Shown piece after piece: positions 34,315 to 45,147 of a DNA stretch of 64,000 bases. Within the stretch, counting starts at the first letter, position 1. Each line of letters opens with the position of its first letter. The stretch lies in NCBI GenBank assembly GCA_030428865.1, contig JAUIEK010000008.1, positions 46,764 through 110,763 on the forward strand, in the 5' to 3' direction. The DNA is from Bacteroidia bacterium (GTDB lineage Bacteria > Bacteroidota > Bacteroidia > Flavobacteriales > Flavobacteriaceae). The translations under genes were made by a program, and so were the position numbers. Below the pieces are notes generated by a model, which was given only the letters and a program-made list of their open reading frames with translations, was not told the origin of the DNA and did no database searches.

Positions 34315-35538
34315 ATGAAAAAGTTATATGCGAATTATTTAGGCTCTTTTAAAGGACTGTCCAAAGAAGTTTGGTGGTTATCACTCATAACCTTAATCAA
34401 CAGAGCAGGCACAATGGTCATTCCTTTTTTGTCTTTATATCTAACAAAAAACTTGTCATTTACTCTAGAAGATGTTGGTTGGATTATGAGTTGTTTTGGG
34501 TTAGGTTCTGTTGTTGGTGCATGGATTGGTGGTAAACTAACAGATCGATTTGGTTTTTATAAAGTGATGATCTTTAGTTTACTCTTTACAGGTATTCTAT
34601 TTGTGTTACTACAATACGCGACTAGTTTTTTAGGAATTTGTGTTGGAATTTTTCTAGTTATGTTGGTAGCTGATACATTTAGACCAGCCATTTTTGTAGC
34701 GTTAAATGCGTATAGCAAGCCTGAAAATAAAACACGATCGGTTACTTTGATTAGGTTGGCAATAAATCTTGGATTTTCTGCCGGTCCTGCATTAGGTGGA
34801 ATTATTATTGCGTCTATGGGATATGGAGGATTGTTTTGGGTAGATGGAGTAACATGTTTGTTGGCTGTAGTTTTATTGATAAATGTTTTACATCCTAAAA
34901 AGGCAAAAGTATTAGATACAGAAAAAAATGAACAACCCATTTCAATTAAAAAAGATAAGCCTTTTTGGGTGTTTTTTATTGCAATGTTCATGTTTGGGTT
35001 TGTGTTTCTACAGTATTTCTCAACAATGCCATTATACTACAAAGATGTTCATTTGTTATCTGAATTTTCTATTGGGCTTTTACTGGGATTGAATGGCTTT
35101 TTTGTTTTTCTGTTCGAGATGCCTTTGATAAAATGGTTAGAAAACTCAAAACACACTAAGGAGTTTTTGATGTTACTAGGTCTATTATTAACAGGGCTTA
35201 GCTTTATTGTTATTCTATTAAGTTCTTGGGTTGGCGTGCTTATTATAGGAATAATTTTAATGTCATTAGGTGAAATGATTGCTTTTCCTTTTTCAAATGC
35301 TTTTGTATTAGAGAGAGCCAAGAGAGGTAAACAAGGAGAATATATGGCTTTTTATAGCATGTCTTTCTCGATAGCACATATTTTTGGTCATAATTCAGGA
35401 ATGCAGTTAGTAAATCTTATAGGGTATGAATACACTTGGTTTATCATGATTGTTGGTTCTGCTGTTGGAATAGGATCAATACTATTATTAAGTAAAATGC
35501 TTAGAAAAGAAACCCTAAGTAAAATAAATATGGCTTAG
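34315..35538 (+). CDS. MFS transporter
   Basis: 407 residues with 12 predicted membrane helices and a basic central loop (about residues 195-215). The loop 2-3 motif GGKLTDRFGFYKVM (about 73-86) is the MFS signature G..aDr.G. Similar in layout to MDR-type exporters (MdtH/YdeE-like); the substrate cannot be named. The terminal codons form one arm of a hairpin shared with the convergent gene. Confidence 0.9.
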   Translation: MKKLYANYLGSFKGLSKEVWWLSLITLINRAGTMVIPFLSLYLTKNLSFTLEDVGWIMSCFGLGSVVGAWIGGKLTDRFGFYKVMIFSLLFTGILFVLLQYATSFLGICVGIFLVMLVADTFRPAIFVALNAYSKPENKTRSVTLIRLAINLGFSAGPALGGIIIASMGYGGLFWVDGVTCLLAVVLLINVLHPKKAKVLDTEKNEQPISIKKDKPFWVFFIAMFMFGFVFLQYFSTMPLYYKDVHLLSEFSIGLLLGLNGFFVFLFEMPLIKWLENSKHTKEFLMLLGLLLTGLSFIVILLSSWVGVLIIGIILMSLGEMIAFPFSNAFVLERAKRGKQGEYMAFYSMSFSIAHIFGHNSGMQLVNLIGYEYTWFIMIVGSAVGIGSILLLSKMLRKETLSKINMA

Positions 35539-35545
35539 GGTTTTC
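35509..35545. terminator. Terminator hairpin overlapping the MFS stop codon
   Basis: GAAACCCTAA (35509-35518) pairs with TTAGGGTTTTC (35535-35545), so the left arm and loop are coding sequence. Lies between convergent genes and could serve both. Confidence 0.65.
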
Positions 35546-35568
35546 TTTACAGAGATATAGTTAAAACT

Positions 35569-37506
35569 CTATTTTAATACAGTAAACTCAATATTTGAAT
35601 CAGTAAAAACTGTGTGAGTTTGCGTTTTAAAATCTTCTTTTTTGGCTTTGTAGATATTTTCTACATAGGTTTGCGGATTTAAATCAATAAGAGGAAACCA
35701 AGTGCTTTGAACTTGAATTTGCAACTTATGCCCTTTTTTAAAAGTATGAAAAACGTCTTGTAAGGTTAAATTTACCATCGTTTTTTCATTTGGAATAAAA
35801 GGTTCTGGCTTGCTAAAAGAATTCCGAAAACGACCACGTATTACTTCACTTCTCACCATTAAATGATAATTACTTATTTTTAAATGTTTTTGAAAACTAT
35901 CATTTTTTTCATCATTTTTAGCTTTGGTAGGATGTACATCAATTACTTTCACAATCCAATCTGCAGCAGTTCCAGTAGTGGCTACTTTTAAATTAGCTAG
36001 AATGTTTCCTGCTAAGGTTAAATCTTCAGTCAAAATATCTGTTTCAAAAACCAATACATCAGGTCTTCTTGCGGCAAATCGTTGATCATCTGTCATGTAT
36101 TTTCTTGGAGTGAAAACGGTTTTAATGTCTTCGGAGTAGGGAACAGGTCTTTTTATATCACTAACAAACTGAATACCTTTTTCTACCTCTTTGCTCGAGG
36201 TTAATTTTTGATCACCAGATAAATACATGGTTTTTGTACTTGCATTTTTTGGAGGCCAACTATCAAAAGTAGCCCATTCTTTTTTGCCAGAGTCAAAGAC
36301 ATAAGCTTCAGGCAAACCAGAGTTTTTAGAGCCGTTACCTTTTAGGAAATGATTAAAAAATTTAGTTTCAATTTTATCTTGAAAAAACTCAGAAATAGAA
36401 TCGCCAAAATAATAGTTTCCAACAATATTTTTTCCACGTCTTCTTGCCCAAGCACCATGATCCCACGGTCCAAAAACAAGTGTATTATAATTGTCTTTTC
36501 CATGCTTTTCAATTCCTTTGTAAGTTTCTAAAGGTCCGTATAAATCCTCTGCATCAAACCAGCCTCCAACAATCATCGTTGCTACAGTAGAAGGGACTTT
36601 ATTCATGTGCTGGATAATTCCTTTGCTTTGCCAAACAGAATCATAATTAGGATGTTCTGTAATTTCTTTCCAGAAAAAATCATCAATTCTATTTTTAGAT
36701 TTTGGTGTTTTGTTATCCAACAATTCATATTGAAAATATTCATTAAGATTTGTTAACGGACCTTTATCTAAAAAGAATTGATATTGATCTTCTGTGTTCA
36801 TTTCTGGAAAAGAATACCAAGCAGTATCTGTTGGAGTGTCTTTATAGGTTCCAAATAATGAAATAGCTTTAAAATAGCTTAACAAAAAAGCACCGTTATG
36901 ATGAAAATCATCAAAGAAAAAATCACCAATACAAGCTTGAGGTGATGCCGCTTTTAGTGCAGGATGCGCATCAATGGTAGATGTTGTTGCATAATGACCA
37001 GGATATGAAATTCCCCAAGTTCCTACTTTGCCATTATTGTTTTCAACATTATTAACAAGCCATTCGATTGTGTCATAGGTATCTGAAGATTCATCTACTT
37101 GAGTAGAATCTTTTTTGTTAGGAATATAAGCACGCATATTATCGTAAACTCCTTCACTCATCCATCTTCCTCGTACATCTTGATATACGATGATGTTTCC
37201 TTCTTTCATCAAATTTACATTGGGTCCAATACTTTTTCTCATTTCACCTTCTCCATAAGGTCTAGAACTATAAGGAGTTCGTTGCATTAATATAGGATAG
37301 GTTTTGCTTTTATCTTTTGGAGAATAGATAGTTGTATGGAGTTTTACACCATCTCGCATGGGTATATCAACTTCAATCTTAGTATAGTTGTCTTGTACAA
37401 ATGTGTCTTTTGCTTCTTTTTGTTCTGTTGTGCCGGTTTTATTACATGCTAGAAATAGCGTAACAGCAACTAAAAGAGAAAATAGTTTTAGATAGGATTT
37501 ATTCAT
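35569..37506 (-). CDS. CocE/NonD-family S15 hydrolase, lipoprotein
   Basis: 645 residues. Lipoprotein signal (VTLFLACNK, Cys21). Alpha/beta-hydrolase of the X-Pro dipeptidyl-peptidase (S15)/CocE type: oxyanion Tyr in QRTPYSSRPYG, nucleophile Ser167 in GTWGISYPGHY, Asp in GGWFDAEDLYGP and His in GPWDHGAWARR. The C-terminal jelly-roll domain follows from about residue 430. Probably degrades peptides or acyl esters at the cell surface or periplasm. Length is normal. Confidence 0.93.
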   Translation of the reverse strand: MNKSYLKLFSLLVAVTLFLACNKTGTTEQKEAKDTFVQDNYTKIEVDIPMRDGVKLHTTIYSPKDKSKTYPILMQRTPYSSRPYGEGEMRKSIGPNVNLMKEGNIIVYQDVRGRWMSEGVYDNMRAYIPNKKDSTQVDESSDTYDTIEWLVNNVENNNGKVGTWGISYPGHYATTSTIDAHPALKAASPQACIGDFFFDDFHHNGAFLLSYFKAISLFGTYKDTPTDTAWYSFPEMNTEDQYQFFLDKGPLTNLNEYFQYELLDNKTPKSKNRIDDFFWKEITEHPNYDSVWQSKGIIQHMNKVPSTVATMIVGGWFDAEDLYGPLETYKGIEKHGKDNYNTLVFGPWDHGAWARRRGKNIVGNYYFGDSISEFFQDKIETKFFNHFLKGNGSKNSGLPEAYVFDSGKKEWATFDSWPPKNASTKTMYLSGDQKLTSSKEVEKGIQFVSDIKRPVPYSEDIKTVFTPRKYMTDDQRFAARRPDVLVFETDILTEDLTLAGNILANLKVATTGTAADWIVKVIDVHPTKAKNDEKNDSFQKHLKISNYHLMVRSEVIRGRFRNSFSKPEPFIPNEKTMVNLTLQDVFHTFKKGHKLQIQVQSTWFPLIDLNPQTYVENIYKAKKEDFKTQTHTVFTDSNIEFTVLK

Positions 37507-37704
37507 TTTTTGAAAAAATTAAGGCTGATAAATTTACAAAAGAAAAAAGACTAATATCACAATGATAATAAAAGTGTTGATTGTAAATTTTTCAATCTAC
37601 TAAAATCGAAAAATAGAACTCAAATTAACACACGTTAACTTACGTTAACATAGTTTTATTAAAATTTATAATCTCTTTGTGTTATAACTATTAAAACCTA
37701 AAAA

Positions 37705-38505
37705 ATGACACAAAAAAAGATTATTATTTTCATTATTGCTTTAGTTGCGATTGCCAACGCCAATAACGTATTAGCTCAACAAGAAATTACAGATCCAAAA
37801 CTTAAAAAACTTGTAAGTGAATTAAAGTTACTCTCTAAAGAAGATGTTATGGAAAGACAAAATAAAGGAATAAAAACAAGAGTTAACACCCAAGAAGTTC
37901 CTCTTTATTTTGTTGATGGGAAAAAGCTTGAAACAAAAGATATAATGAGTACGGCTTCATCTGGAATTTACAAATATGATATGTACGTTGATAAGGATGA
38001 AAAAATAAAGGTTGTTGTTGTAAGGCTTATGACGGAAGAAGAAAAAGCGATTTCAAAAAGAGGGAGAACTAAAGTAAAAGGTAAGCTTGTAGGTAACCAA
38101 GCTATTTCTTTTTCTGCAAAAAGTATAGATGGAAAGAATTATTCACTCGAAAATTTAAAAGGAAAAGTTATTGTTGTGAATTTTTGGTTTACTAGTTGCA
38201 CTCCTTGTGTTAAAGAAATGCCTGAGTTAAACAGTTTAATAGAAAAGTATAAGAATAATGACGATGTTGTCTTTTTAGGGTTTGCGTTAGATTCTGAAGA
38301 AAAGATTCGTTCCTTCTTAAAGAAAAAACAATTTGATTATACGTTGTTTGCTGAAAGCAAAGACCTTGCTAAGAAGTATAGTATTTTTTCTTATCCAACA
38401 CACATGATTATTGATAAAGATTCTAATATCAAATTTTCTGAAACGGGTTATTCTTTTGATGTAGGTAAACGTCTTGAAAATACAATAGATGAATTATTGA
38501 AATGA
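37705..38505 (+). CDS. Secreted TlpA-type thiol-disulfide protein
   Basis: 266 residues. Signal peptide (residues 1-25, ending NVLAQ). A linker region of about 100 residues precedes an AhpC/TSA-Redoxin domain with the CxxC active site in NFWFTSCTPCVKEMP. YPTHMIIDKD is the cis-proline loop. Periplasmic reductant or disulfide exchange role. Single gene between two terminators and divergent from the S15 gene. Confidence 0.92.
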   Translation: MTQKKIIIFIIALVAIANANNVLAQQEITDPKLKKLVSELKLLSKEDVMERQNKGIKTRVNTQEVPLYFVDGKKLETKDIMSTASSGIYKYDMYVDKDEKIKVVVVRLMTEEEKAISKRGRTKVKGKLVGNQAISFSAKSIDGKNYSLENLKGKVIVVNFWFTSCTPCVKEMPELNSLIEKYKNNDDVVFLGFALDSEEKIRSFLKKKQFDYTLFAESKDLAKKYSIFSYPTHMIIDKDSNIKFSETGYSFDVGKRLENTIDELLK

Positions 38506-38523
38506 TAAATAATTTATATATGA

Positions 38524-38561
38524 AATAAGCTTTAGTGTATAAAAACTAAAGCTTATTTTTT
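38524..38561. terminator. Terminator between the TlpA gene and the mutase gene
   Basis: AATAAGCTTTAG/CTAAAGCTTATT stem with a short loop and T-run; convergent genes on both sides. Confidence 0.85.
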
Positions 38562-38567
38562 AATGCT

Positions 38568-41500
38568 TTACATGTTTCGTCTGTATTGACCGCCTACTTC
38601 AAACAAAGCTTTGGTTATTTGTCCTAAAGAACAAACTTTAGTCGCATCCATTAATTTTTCAAAAATATTTTCATTTTGAATGGCTGCCTCTTGAATGATA
38701 GCAAGTTCTTGAGCTACTTTTACTTTGTTTGCTTCGTTTAAGTTTTCTTTAGTCTTGATTTGGAATTGTTTTTCCTCTTCTGTAGCACGAATAACTTCTT
38801 GTGGAGTTACTGTTGGCGAACCTTTAGAACTTAAAAAGGTATTTACTCCAATAATTGGGAATTCACCTGTGTGTTTCAACGTTTCATAGTATAAACTCTC
38901 TTCCTGAATTTTAGAGCGTTGATACATCGTTTCCATAGCTCCTAAAACACCACCTCGTTCTGTAATTCTATCAAATTCAGTTAACACAGCTTCTTCTACT
39001 AAATCTGTTAATTCTTCAATAATAAATGAACCTTGAATAGGGTTTTCGTTTTTAGCCAATCCTAGTTCTTTATTAATGATTAACTGAATTGCCATCGCAC
39101 GACGTACAGATTCTTCCGTAGGAGTCGTAATCGCTTCATCATACGCATTTGTATGTAACGAGTTGCAGTTGTCGTAAATAGCATATAACGCCTGTAGTGT
39201 TGTACGGATATCATTAAAATCAATTTCTTGAGCGTGTAATGAACGACCAGAAGTTTGAATATGATATTTTAACATTTGAGCTCTAGAGTTCGCTCCGTAC
39301 TTATATTTTAAAGCTTTTGCCCAAATTTTACGTGCGACACGACCAATTACTGCATATTCAGGATCAATACCATTTGAGAAGAAGAATGATAAGTTTGGTC
39401 CAAACTTATTGATATCCATTCCTCTTGATAAGTAGTATTCTACATAGGTAAATCCGTTTGCTAAGGTTAAGGCTAATTGTGTAATTGGGTTTGCACCAGC
39501 TTCTGCAATATGATATCCTGAAATTGAAACTGAATAGAAATTACGAACATTTTTCTCAATAAAATATTCTTGAACATCTCCCATTAAACGCAAAGCAAAT
39601 TCCGTAGAGAAAATACACGTATTTTGTGCTTGGTCTTCTTTTAAGATATCTGCTTGAACCGTACCACGTACTTGTGCTAAGGTATTCGCTTTAATTTCGG
39701 CATATACATCAGCAGGTAAGATTTGATCACCAGTTACTCCTAACAGTAATAATCCTAATCCGTCATTACCTTCAGGTAGCTCTCCATTATATCTAGGGCG
39801 TTCTAAACCTTTATCGTCGTATAATTCTTTAAGTTTCGCTTCAACCTTTTTCTCTAACTTATGTTCTTTGATGTATTTTTCACAATTCTGATCGATTGCT
39901 GCATTCATAAAGAATCCTAATAACATAGGAGCAGGACCATTAATGGTCATAGAAACTGAAGTCATTGGGTGACTCAAATCGAAACCAGAATATAATTTCT
40001 TAGCATCATCTAAACAACATATAGAAACTCCCGCATTTCCAATTTTTCCATAAATATCAGGACGATGACCAGGATCGTTACCATAAAGTGTTACAGAATC
40101 AAAAGCTGTAGACAATCGTTTAGCAGGCATTCCTAAACTAACATAATGGAAGCGTCTGTTTGTTCTTTCTGGGCCACCTTCACCAGCAAACATACGTGTA
40201 GGATCTTCTCCAGTACGTTTAAATGGATATAATCCTGAAGCATAAGGAAATTCTCCTGGAACATTCTCTTGTAAATTCCAACGTAATAAATCACCCCAAG
40301 CTTGGTATTTTGGTAAAGCTACTTTTGGAATATCAGTATGAGATAACGATTTTGTATGTGTTTCAATTTTGATCTCTTTATCACGTACCTTAAACGAGTA
40401 TATAGGATCTTTATATTTTTTAACTTTCTCTTGCCAGTTTAAAATGATTTCCCAGTTGTAAGGATCTAAATCCATTTTAACACGATCAAATTCGGCAATT
40501 AAAAGCTTAAGAAAATCTTTATTTTCTTCTGTTTTGTTAATAGAAGTTTCTTCAATTCCTGATTTATCTAGTACGATTTCAGACTCAGAAACACTTTCAA
40601 TAGTTTTGAAAATTCCATATAACTTCTGAGCTACTTTTTCTTGCTCATCAACTTTTTTATCGTAAGCTCTGTTATTCTCTGAAATTTCAGATAGATAACG
40701 CGTTCTACTAGGAGGAATTACAAAAATCTTTTCAGACATTTCTTTAGTAATCTCAAAAGAAGATTTTAAATCAGCTCCAGTTTTCTCAACCAACTTATCC
40801 ATAATTGCTTTGTACAAAGCGTTCATTCCAGGATCGTTGAACTGAGAAGCAATTGTACCAAAAACAGGCATATCATCCATGTGAACATCCCATAAATTGT
40901 TATTACGCATGTATTGCTTTTTTACATCGCGTAAAGCATCTAAAGCTCCTCTTTTATCAAATTTGTTAATAGCTACTAAATCAGCAAAATCAAGCATGTC
41001 GATTTTTTCTAACTGAGTTGCGGCTCCAAATTCAGGAGTCATTACATACAAAGAAGTATCAGAATGTTCTATAATTTCGGTATCCGATTGACCAATACCT
41101 GAGGTTTCTAAAATAATTAAATCAAATTCTGCGGCTTTTAAAACTTCAACAGCCTCATTTACATATTTAGATAAAGCTAAGTTTGACTGACGTGTAGCTA
41201 ATGAGCGCATGTATACACGTTCGTTATTGATGGCATTCATACGGATACGATCACCTAATAAAGCACCACCCGTTTTTCTTTTTGATGGATCTACAGAAAT
41301 TAATCCAATCGTTTTGTTTGGAAAATCAATTAAGAAACGACGAACTAATTCGTCAACTAAACTCGATTTACCAGCCCCGCCAGTACCAGTAATTCCTAAT
41401 ACAGGAGTTTTAGAGTTTTTGTTTTTTTTGTGAATGGTGTCTAAAGCTTCTTTAGCAACCTCTGGAAAGTTCTCAGCAGAAGAAATTACACGAGCTATGC

Positions 41501-41993
41501 TTCCTACTTCTTTGTCTGCTAACTTGTCCACTTCACCATTCAATTTGTCTCCTATGGCAAAGTCTGATTGTTGAACTAAATCGTTAATCATTCCTTGTAA
41601 TCCCAATTCACGACCATCATCAGGAGAGTAAATACGAGTAATTCCATAGTCCATCAATTCTTTGATTTCTTCAGGTAGAATTACTCCGCCGCCACCGCCA
41701 AATATTTTAATATGCTTAGCTCCTTTTTCTTGTAACAAATCATACATATACTTAAAGTACTCATTGTGTCCACCTTGATACGAAGTCATAGCAATTGCAT
41801 TTGCGTCTTCTTGAATAGCACAGTTTACTACTTCTTCAACGCTTCTATCATGCCCTAAATGAATTACTTCAACCCCAGTAGATTGAATAATTCGCCTCAT
41901 AATGTTAATAGCTGCATCATGTCCATCAAAAAGAGATGCCGCAGTTACAATTCGTACTTTATTTTTAGGCTTATATGGTTTGATTTGCTCCAT
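38568..41993 (-). CDS. Fused acyl-CoA mutase (IcmF-type: B12 domain, G-protein chaperone, mutase)
   Basis: 1141 residues in the IcmF order. An N-terminal B12-binding domain carries [13 protein letters not shown] (DxHxx motif, His about 26). A MeaB/ArgK-like GTPase follows with P-loop [14 protein letters not shown] (about residues 205-218). Then comes a mutase TIM barrel ([19 protein letters not shown], about 590-608). IcmF enzymes interconvert isobutyryl- and butyryl-CoA, sometimes isovaleryl/pivalyl-CoA, using adenosylcobalamin; the fused GTPase edits the cofactor. Methylmalonyl-CoA mutase activity is less likely given the fusion, but substrate is inferred only. Confidence 0.9.
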   Translation of the reverse strand: MEQIKPYKPKNKVRIVTAASLFDGHDAAINIMRRIIQSTGVEVIHLGHDRSVEEVVNCAIQEDANAIAMTSYQGGHNEYFKYMYDLLQEKGAKHIKIFGGGGGVILPEEIKELMDYGITRIYSPDDGRELGLQGMINDLVQQSDFAIGDKLNGEVDKLADKEVGSIARVISSAENFPEVAKEALDTIHKKNKNSKTPVLGITGTGGAGKSSLVDELVRRFLIDFPNKTIGLISVDPSKRKTGGALLGDRIRMNAINNERVYMRSLATRQSNLALSKYVNEAVEVLKAAEFDLIILETSGIGQSDTEIIEHSDTSLYVMTPEFGAATQLEKIDMLDFADLVAINKFDKRGALDALRDVKKQYMRNNNLWDVHMDDMPVFGTIASQFNDPGMNALYKAIMDKLVEKTGADLKSSFEITKEMSEKIFVIPPSRTRYLSEISENNRAYDKKVDEQEKVAQKLYGIFKTIESVSESEIVLDKSGIEETSINKTEENKDFLKLLIAEFDRVKMDLDPYNWEIILNWQEKVKKYKDPIYSFKVRDKEIKIETHTKSLSHTDIPKVALPKYQAWGDLLRWNLQENVPGEFPYASGLYPFKRTGEDPTRMFAGEGGPERTNRRFHYVSLGMPAKRLSTAFDSVTLYGNDPGHRPDIYGKIGNAGVSICCLDDAKKLYSGFDLSHPMTSVSMTINGPAPMLLGFFMNAAIDQNCEKYIKEHKLEKKVEAKLKELYDDKGLERPRYNGELPEGNDGLGLLLLGVTGDQILPADVYAEIKANTLAQVRGTVQADILKEDQAQNTCIFSTEFALRLMGDVQEYFIEKNVRNFYSVSISGYHIAEAGANPITQLALTLANGFTYVEYYLSRGMDINKFGPNLSFFFSNGIDPEYAVIGRVARKIWAKALKYKYGANSRAQMLKYHIQTSGRSLHAQEIDFNDIRTTLQALYAIYDNCNSLHTNAYDEAITTPTEESVRRAMAIQLIINKELGLAKNENPIQGSFIIEELTDLVEEAVLTEFDRITERGGVLGAMETMYQRSKIQEESLYYETLKHTGEFPIIGVNTFLSSKGSPTVTPQEVIRATEEEKQFQIKTKENLNEANKVKVAQELAIIQEAAIQNENIFEKLMDATKVCSLGQITKALFEVGGQYRRNM

Positions 41994-42090
41994 GTTTTTA
42001 AAGGCTCTGATTTTTGGAGCCGCAATTTACGGAATTTTCGAGTGATTTTGTTTTTTGTAACTCACAATAAATAGTAGATTTTAAAAAGAG

Positions 42091-42098
42091 TATCTTTG
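42091..42098 (+). promoter_or_regulatory. hutU promoter -7 box
   Basis: TATCTTTG, 28 bp before the ATG, in the divergent gap with the mutase gene. Confidence 0.55.
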
Positions 42099-42126
42099 CT
42101 AAATACTTAAATAACACGGATTATTC

Positions 42127-44115
42127 ATGACATTTAAAGAGCTAATAAAGCAAGGGGTTCCTGATGTTTTACCACCTAAAAAAAAGTACGATAAATCGGT
42201 AAACCATGCTCCTAAACGAAAAGATATTTTAACAGAAGACGAAAAAAAACTAGCATTACAAAATGCGTTACGATATTTTGATACAAAGCATCATGCTGAG
42301 TTGCTTCCAGAATTTACTGAAGAACTAGAAAAATACGGACGCATATACATGTATCGGTTTAAACCTGATTACAAAATATATGCAAGGTCTATAGATGAAT
42401 ATCCAGGGAAGTCAGTTCAAGCAAAGTCTATTATGTTGATGATTCAAAATAATTTAGATGATGCTGTTGCGCAACATCCTCATGAGTTAATAACGTATGG
42501 TGGTAATGGGGCAGTGTTTCAGAACTGGGCGCAATATTTATTAACAATGAAGTACTTATCTGAGATGACAAACAAGCAAACTTTAGTGATGTATTCTGGT
42601 CATCCGTTAGGGTTATTTCCGTCTAATAAAAATGCGCCTAGAGTTGTTGTTACAAATGGAATGATGATTCCGAATTATTCAAAACCAGATGATTGGGAAA
42701 AATTTAATGCACTTGGAGTTACGCAGTATGGACAAATGACGGCTGGTAGTTACATGTATATTGGTCCGCAAGGAATTGTTCATGGAACAACCATTACAGT
42801 TCTTAATGGATTTCGAAAAATAGGAGAATCTCCTCGTGGTAAACTATTTGTAACAGCAGGTTTAGGCGGTATGTCTGGCGCACAACCAAAAGCAGGAAAT
42901 ATTGCTGGTTGTATTACAGTTTGTGCAGAGGTAAATGAAAAAGCCGTACAAACAAGATATTCTCAAGGTTGGGTTGATGAAGTGATTTCAGATATAAAAG
43001 CATTAGTTCTTCGTGTTAGAGAAGCTCAAGAAAACCAAGAAATAGTATCGATTGCTTATCATGGAAATGTGGTAGATATTTGGGAGACATTCGATAAAGA
43101 AAATATACACATAGATTTAGGTTCTGATCAAACATCATTACACAATCCGTGGGCTGGAGGGTATTACCCTGTTGGAATTTCATTTGAAGAAGCCAATATA
43201 ATGATGGCAGATAACCCTGAATTGTTTAAAGAAAAAGTACAAGAAACCTTACGTCGTCATGCAAAAGCTATTAATAAACATACCCTAAAAGGAACGTATT
43301 TCTTTGATTATGGAAATGCATTTTTGCTGGAAGCTAGTAGAGCAGGAGCTGAGGTAGTGAATGAAAATCCGACATTAGGGAGAGAATTTAAGTATCCTAG
43401 TTATGTGCAAGATATTATGGGGCCTATGTGTTTTGATTATGGATTTGGTCCATTTCGTTGGGTGTGTGCATCAGGAGATCTTAATGATTTAGCAAAGACA
43501 GATTCGATTGCCTGTGAAGTGTTAGAGAAAATTAAGAAAAATTCTCCTAAAGAAATTCAGCAACAAATGGCAGATAATATTCAGTGGATAAAAGGAGCAC
43601 AAGAGAATAAGTTAGTTGTAGGCTCTCAAGCACGGATTTTATACGCAGATGCTGAAGGTAGAATTGAAATTGCAAAAGCATTTAATAAAGCAATTAAAAA
43701 AGGAAAGATAGGACCTGTTGTGTTAGGACGAGATCATCATGATGTCTCAGGAACAGATTCCCCTTACAGAGAAACATCAAATATTTATGATGGCTCTCAA
43801 TTTACTGCAGATATGGCAATCCATAATGTAATTGGAGATAGCTTTAGAGGTGCTACATGGGTGTCTATTCATAATGGAGGTGGAGTAGGTTGGGGAGAAG
43901 TTATTAATGGTGGATTTGGCATGCTTCTTGATGGTAGTAAAGAGGCCTCAAAGCGTTTAAAATCAATGCTTTTTTGGGACGTTAATAACGGAATTGCTCG
44001 TAGAAGCTGGGCTAGAAATGATGAAGCAATTTTCGCTATAAAAAGAGCGATGAACTCAAACAAAGAGTTACAGGTTACACTGCCAAATAAGGTAGATGCT
44101 TCTTTATTTAACTAA
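42127..44115 (+). CDS. hutU: Urocanate hydratase
   Basis: 662 residues. Converts urocanate to imidazolone propionate in histidine degradation with tightly bound NAD+. Recognisable: ELITYGGNGAVFQNWAQY, MYSGHPLGLFPS, GVTQYGQMTAGSYMYIGPQGIVHG, TAGLGGMSGAQPKA, QTSLHNPWAGGYYPVG and GPFRWVCASGDLNDL. About 100 residues longer than the roughly 555-residue Pseudomonas enzyme; such longer forms are usual in Bacteroidetes. No other hut gene is in the window. It is divergent from the mutase gene. Confidence 0.96.
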   Translation: MTFKELIKQGVPDVLPPKKKYDKSVNHAPKRKDILTEDEKKLALQNALRYFDTKHHAELLPEFTEELEKYGRIYMYRFKPDYKIYARSIDEYPGKSVQAKSIMLMIQNNLDDAVAQHPHELITYGGNGAVFQNWAQYLLTMKYLSEMTNKQTLVMYSGHPLGLFPSNKNAPRVVVTNGMMIPNYSKPDDWEKFNALGVTQYGQMTAGSYMYIGPQGIVHGTTITVLNGFRKIGESPRGKLFVTAGLGGMSGAQPKAGNIAGCITVCAEVNEKAVQTRYSQGWVDEVISDIKALVLRVREAQENQEIVSIAYHGNVVDIWETFDKENIHIDLGSDQTSLHNPWAGGYYPVGISFEEANIMMADNPELFKEKVQETLRRHAKAINKHTLKGTYFFDYGNAFLLEASRAGAEVVNENPTLGREFKYPSYVQDIMGPMCFDYGFGPFRWVCASGDLNDLAKTDSIACEVLEKIKKNSPKEIQQQMADNIQWIKGAQENKLVVGSQARILYADAEGRIEIAKAFNKAIKKGKIGPVVLGRDHHDVSGTDSPYRETSNIYDGSQFTADMAIHNVIGDSFRGATWVSIHNGGGVGWGEVINGGFGMLLDGSKEASKRLKSMLFWDVNNGIARRSWARNDEAIFAIKRAMNSNKELQVTLPNKVDASLFN

Positions 44116-44131
44116 ACTAATCAATACGGTT

Positions 44132-44659
44132 ATGAAAGCACTTAAATTTTTTGTTCTATTTACGATGATTGTATTTGCGTCTTGTAGTAGCTTAAAAGTA
44201 ACATCTGACTACAATACACAAACTGACTTTTCTAATTATAAAACGTATGCTTTTTTTAAAAAAGGAATTGATGATGCAGATGTATCTGACTTAGATAAAA
44301 GAAGAATCTTAAGAGCGATAGAGTCTGAACTTTCAGCAAAAGGCTTTACGAAATCAGAAAACCCTGATTTTTTGGTGAATATTTTTACGAAATCTCGGCA
44401 AAAAGTAAATGTAACAGATAGCTGGAACTTTGGTTGGGGTTGGGGCTGGAATCCTTGGATGTGGGGTGGAATGAATCGTGTGAATGTAAACCAGTATACA
44501 GAAGGAACCTTATTTATAGATTTTATAGACAGAAAATCAAAGGAATTGTTTTGGCAAGGAATAGGTTCTGGTGCTCTTAGAATGAAAACTCCTGAGAAGA
44601 AAGAAAAACGAATTAAGGAGTTTGTGAAAAAAATACTAGAGAGATATCCGCCCAAATAA
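44132..44659 (+). CDS. DUF4136 lipoprotein
   Basis: 175 residues from the ATG at 44132 (MKALKFFVLFTMIVFASC), which gives a proper lipoprotein signal with Cys18; an upstream start overlapping hutU is rejected. DUF4136 family: SDYNTQTDFSNYKTYAFF after the signal, and LFIDFIDRKSKELFWQGIGSG toward the end. A Trp/Gly-rich stretch (FGWGWGWNPWMWGGMN) lies mid-protein. Envelope lipoprotein of unknown role, 16 nt after hutU. Confidence 0.88.
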   Translation: MKALKFFVLFTMIVFASCSSLKVTSDYNTQTDFSNYKTYAFFKKGIDDADVSDLDKRRILRAIESELSAKGFTKSENPDFLVNIFTKSRQKVNVTDSWNFGWGWGWNPWMWGGMNRVNVNQYTEGTLFIDFIDRKSKELFWQGIGSGALRMKTPEKKEKRIKEFVKKILERYPPK

Positions 44660-44720
44660 GAAAAATAATAATAAGATTCTCTGTTATTGATAGTTAATTA
44701 TCTGTGTTATCTCACTTTTT

Positions 44721-44897
44721 ATGATTAGAAAATTTACTGAGCTTCAACCTGAAGATTATTATGTTAATGAACAGGGTTTTAAAGTATTTACAGAAAAGTA
44801 TCACTTAAAAAGAGGTTATTGTTGTAAAAGTGGTTGTAAGCATTGCCCTTATGGATATGATAAAAAAACAGATACATTTAAAAATAATAAAAAATAA
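44721..44897 (+). CDS. DUF5522 small Cys-rich protein
   Basis: 58 residues. The core KVFTEKYHLKRGYCC followed by KSGCKHCPYGY is the DUF5522 signature, with four Cys and two His that probably bind a metal. Family function unknown. Lies on the plus strand in a tail-to-tail setting with the helical-backbone metal receptor and pyrF. ATG at 44721 is the only start in frame. Confidence 0.85.
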   Translation: MIRKFTELQPEDYYVNEQGFKVFTEKYHLKRGYCCKSGCKHCPYGYDKKTDTFKNNKK

Positions 44898-44943
44898 TCT
44901 GTTGTATATCATATAATTAACTATATTTATAAGGCTAAATGTA

Positions 44944-45147
44944 ATGGGGATGTCACGCTTATCTCAAATAAGAGCCTATAAAAATCACTTGGAAAAGAGA
45001 TATAAGCAATTGATTGAGAAATCAAACGCCTATAAGTTTATTGATGAAAATGAAAGTGATATTGCAGCCTTTAAAGCCATGAGAATCCGAACAAAACTAG
45101 ATCAAATCAGCTACTTAGATGATGGTTTACTGCAATCGCTTGTGTAA
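44944..45147 (+). CDS. Small helical hypothetical protein
   Basis: 67 residues from ATG 44944 (or 65 from ATG 44950, MSRLSQIRAYKNHL). Basic, predicted mostly alpha-helical, with no signal peptide; ends [12 protein letters not shown]. Not confidently assigned to a family. Its 3' end overlaps the convergent metal-receptor gene by 21 nt. Confidence 0.65.
   Translation: MGMSRLSQIRAYKNHLEKRYKQLIEKSNAYKFIDENESDIAAFKAMRIRTKLDQISYLDDGLLQSLV

Noticed and set aside
37620..37660. Repeated ACGTTAAC motifs before the TlpA gene
   Set aside because: Only two short copies in an AT-rich gap, no fit with a promoter or other copies in the window; too weak to call an operator.
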